This document shows, piece after piece, positions 63,062 through 64,000 of a DNA stretch of 64,000 nt. Position numbers and translations under genes: made by a program. Source of the DNA: Vibrio sp. BS-M-Sm-2 (GTDB lineage: Bacteria > Pseudomonadota > Gammaproteobacteria > Enterobacterales > Vibrionaceae); the NCBI RefSeq assembly GCF_041504345.1, contig NZ_CP167895.1:1116001-1180000 (forward strand). The letters run 5' to 3'. Under the pieces are notes generated by a model. It made no database searches and was not told where the DNA came from. It saw nothing but the letters and a program-made list of their open reading frames with translations. The number at the start of each line of letters is the position of its first letter. Position 1 is the stretch's first letter.

Positions 63062-63994
63062 ATGAAGAAAACAATCAATTCAGTTCGCCAGTTGTTAAGC
63101 GGGCTTGCCATCGTTCTTGCATCATCATTCCTGATGACCGCTCAAGCGAAAACCGTGACCATTGAACACGTAAAGGGCACGGCGCAGTTTACTGAAGTAC
63201 CACAGCGCGTTGTAGTACTTGGCTTTGGTAGCTTGGATGTGCTTGATCAAATTGGTGTACAGCCAGTTGGTGCGCCTCATAGCTTGCTGCCTGATTACCT
63301 AGCTTCGTACAAAGAAACGACAGCAAATACAGGATCATTGAGTGAACCTGATTTTGAAGCTATCTACATGTTGAAGCCTGACATCATTATCGCGGAAAAC
63401 CGCATGCTTAAGGTTTACGACAAGCTGGCACAAATCGCTCCAACGGTCATGTTCTCTATTGAAGGTGATAAATACTGGGCTGATGCTCAGCAAAACTGGC
63501 GCGCGCTAGGTGACATCTTTGGTAAGCAAGCTGAAGTAGAAGCGATCATTAAAGAGACTCAAGGTTCAATCACTGCTGTAAATGACAAAGTAGCGTCTGA
63601 CGAAACTTCAGCAATGATGCTAATGAACAACGGTAACAACATCGCGATGTTTAACAAAGGCAGCCGTTTCTCAATCATCTTTGATGACTTTGGTTTCGTG
63701 GAATCAAAGAGTGCAACAGTGGCTCCAATTAAAGGGACTCACGGCAACCTAATCTCGTTCGAATACATTGCTGACGCAAAACCTGAAGTGCTTTACGTTC
63801 TTGACCGCGAAAAAGCGATTGGCAAATCAGAAGGTCGCGCACAACAGCTGTTTGATAACCCATTAGTTGCGGCGACACCTGCGGCGCAGCAAGGCAACAT
63901 CGTTTACCTTGATTCAAGTGCTTGGTATTTGGCTGGTGGTGGCGTGACAGCGATTCACCGAATGTTAGGTGATATTGAGCGTACGATTCAATAG
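63062..63994 (+). CDS. Siderophore-type ABC transporter binding protein
   Basis: ATG 63062 has GGAAGAAAC upstream and gives a normal signal peptide (ending near MTAQAKT); an in-frame start 11 codons earlier is less likely. The 310-residue protein has the FatB/VctP-type fold with VPQRVVVLGFGSLDVLDQIG near the start and DFEAIYMLKPDIIIAEN. It binds a ferric siderophore or similar chelate in the periplasm. The permease and ATPase genes probably follow beyond the right edge. Confidence 0.85.
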   Translation: MKKTINSVRQLLSGLAIVLASSFLMTAQAKTVTIEHVKGTAQFTEVPQRVVVLGFGSLDVLDQIGVQPVGAPHSLLPDYLASYKETTANTGSLSEPDFEAIYMLKPDIIIAENRMLKVYDKLAQIAPTVMFSIEGDKYWADAQQNWRALGDIFGKQAEVEAIIKETQGSITAVNDKVASDETSAMMLMNNGNNIAMFNKGSRFSIIFDDFGFVESKSATVAPIKGTHGNLISFEYIADAKPEVLYVLDREKAIGKSEGRAQQLFDNPLVAATPAAQQGNIVYLDSSAWYLAGGGVTAIHRMLGDIERTIQ

Positions 63995-64000
63995 TTACTA

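Overview
The window reads as a chromosomal segment of a marine gammaproteobacterium, almost certainly a Vibrio, most like the V. splendidus group and possibly chromosome II (inference). Grounds: a moderately AT-rich sequence, a ToxS-like protein, a DUF2999 protein, a TPP-riboswitch thiD-thiZXY-tenA-thiM cluster, a PACE efflux gene divergent from a LysR gene, a solitary autotransporter-type outer-membrane barrel, and many AraC regulators and secreted proteins.

Bases 1-16,700 look like an accessory surface-structure island. The left edge cuts a gene that overlaps a ToxS-like gene, so it is probably toxR-like. An HTH regulator follows, broken at a G6 run. Next is a 938-residue lipoprotein with Ig-like and lectin-like domains, followed directly by a small stand-alone reverse transcriptase. 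Then comes a six-gene alpha-type (CS1/TcfC-like) chaperone-usher operon: pilin, minor subunit, usher, chaperone, tip protein and an outer-membrane barrel with a LysM domain. The island ends with a 1.6-kb gene-poor stretch, a duplicated EF-hand protein, a small unknown protein and a decayed IS3 element with a 3-bp target duplication. The lipoprotein plus reverse transcriptase resembles a diversity-generating retroelement in layout, but I found no template repeat by eye, so its function is open.

Bases 16,700-23,000 hold thiolase, phosphotransacylase, acyl kinase, acetoacetate decarboxylase and acetyl-CoA synthetase. Together they suggest an ATP-yielding route from acetyl-CoA through acetoacetyl-CoA and acetoacetate to acetone. 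Bases 23,300-31,200 hold a DUF481 outer-membrane protein behind an 8 x 8-bp tandem repeat, small secreted and membrane proteins, an amidohydrolase-DUF3299 pair behind an 8 x 9-bp tandem repeat, and a glutathione S-transferase.

Bases 31,200-44,400 are more core-like: a YdcF-type protein, DUF2999, a DUF4382 lipoprotein, an AraC regulator with a DMT exporter, and the thiamine salvage operon under a TPP riboswitch. A chemoreceptor lies between thiM and thiE. Bases 44,400-64,000 hold LysR/PACE, an AraC regulator, a second copy of the amidohydrolase-DUF3299 module (now with an OprB-like porin), a solitary outer-membrane barrel, a PAS-GGEEF diguanylate cyclase broken at a G6 run, an AraC gene divergent from an HlyD/DUF2955/AI-2E/K+-channel operon, a DUF3332 lipoprotein, small unknown genes, and a siderophore-type ABC binding protein at the right edge.

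Three reading-frame breaks each look like one base lost from a homopolymer (G6 at 1538, G6 at 54457, and an A-run in the IS3 transposase). They could be real decay, phase variation or sequencing error.
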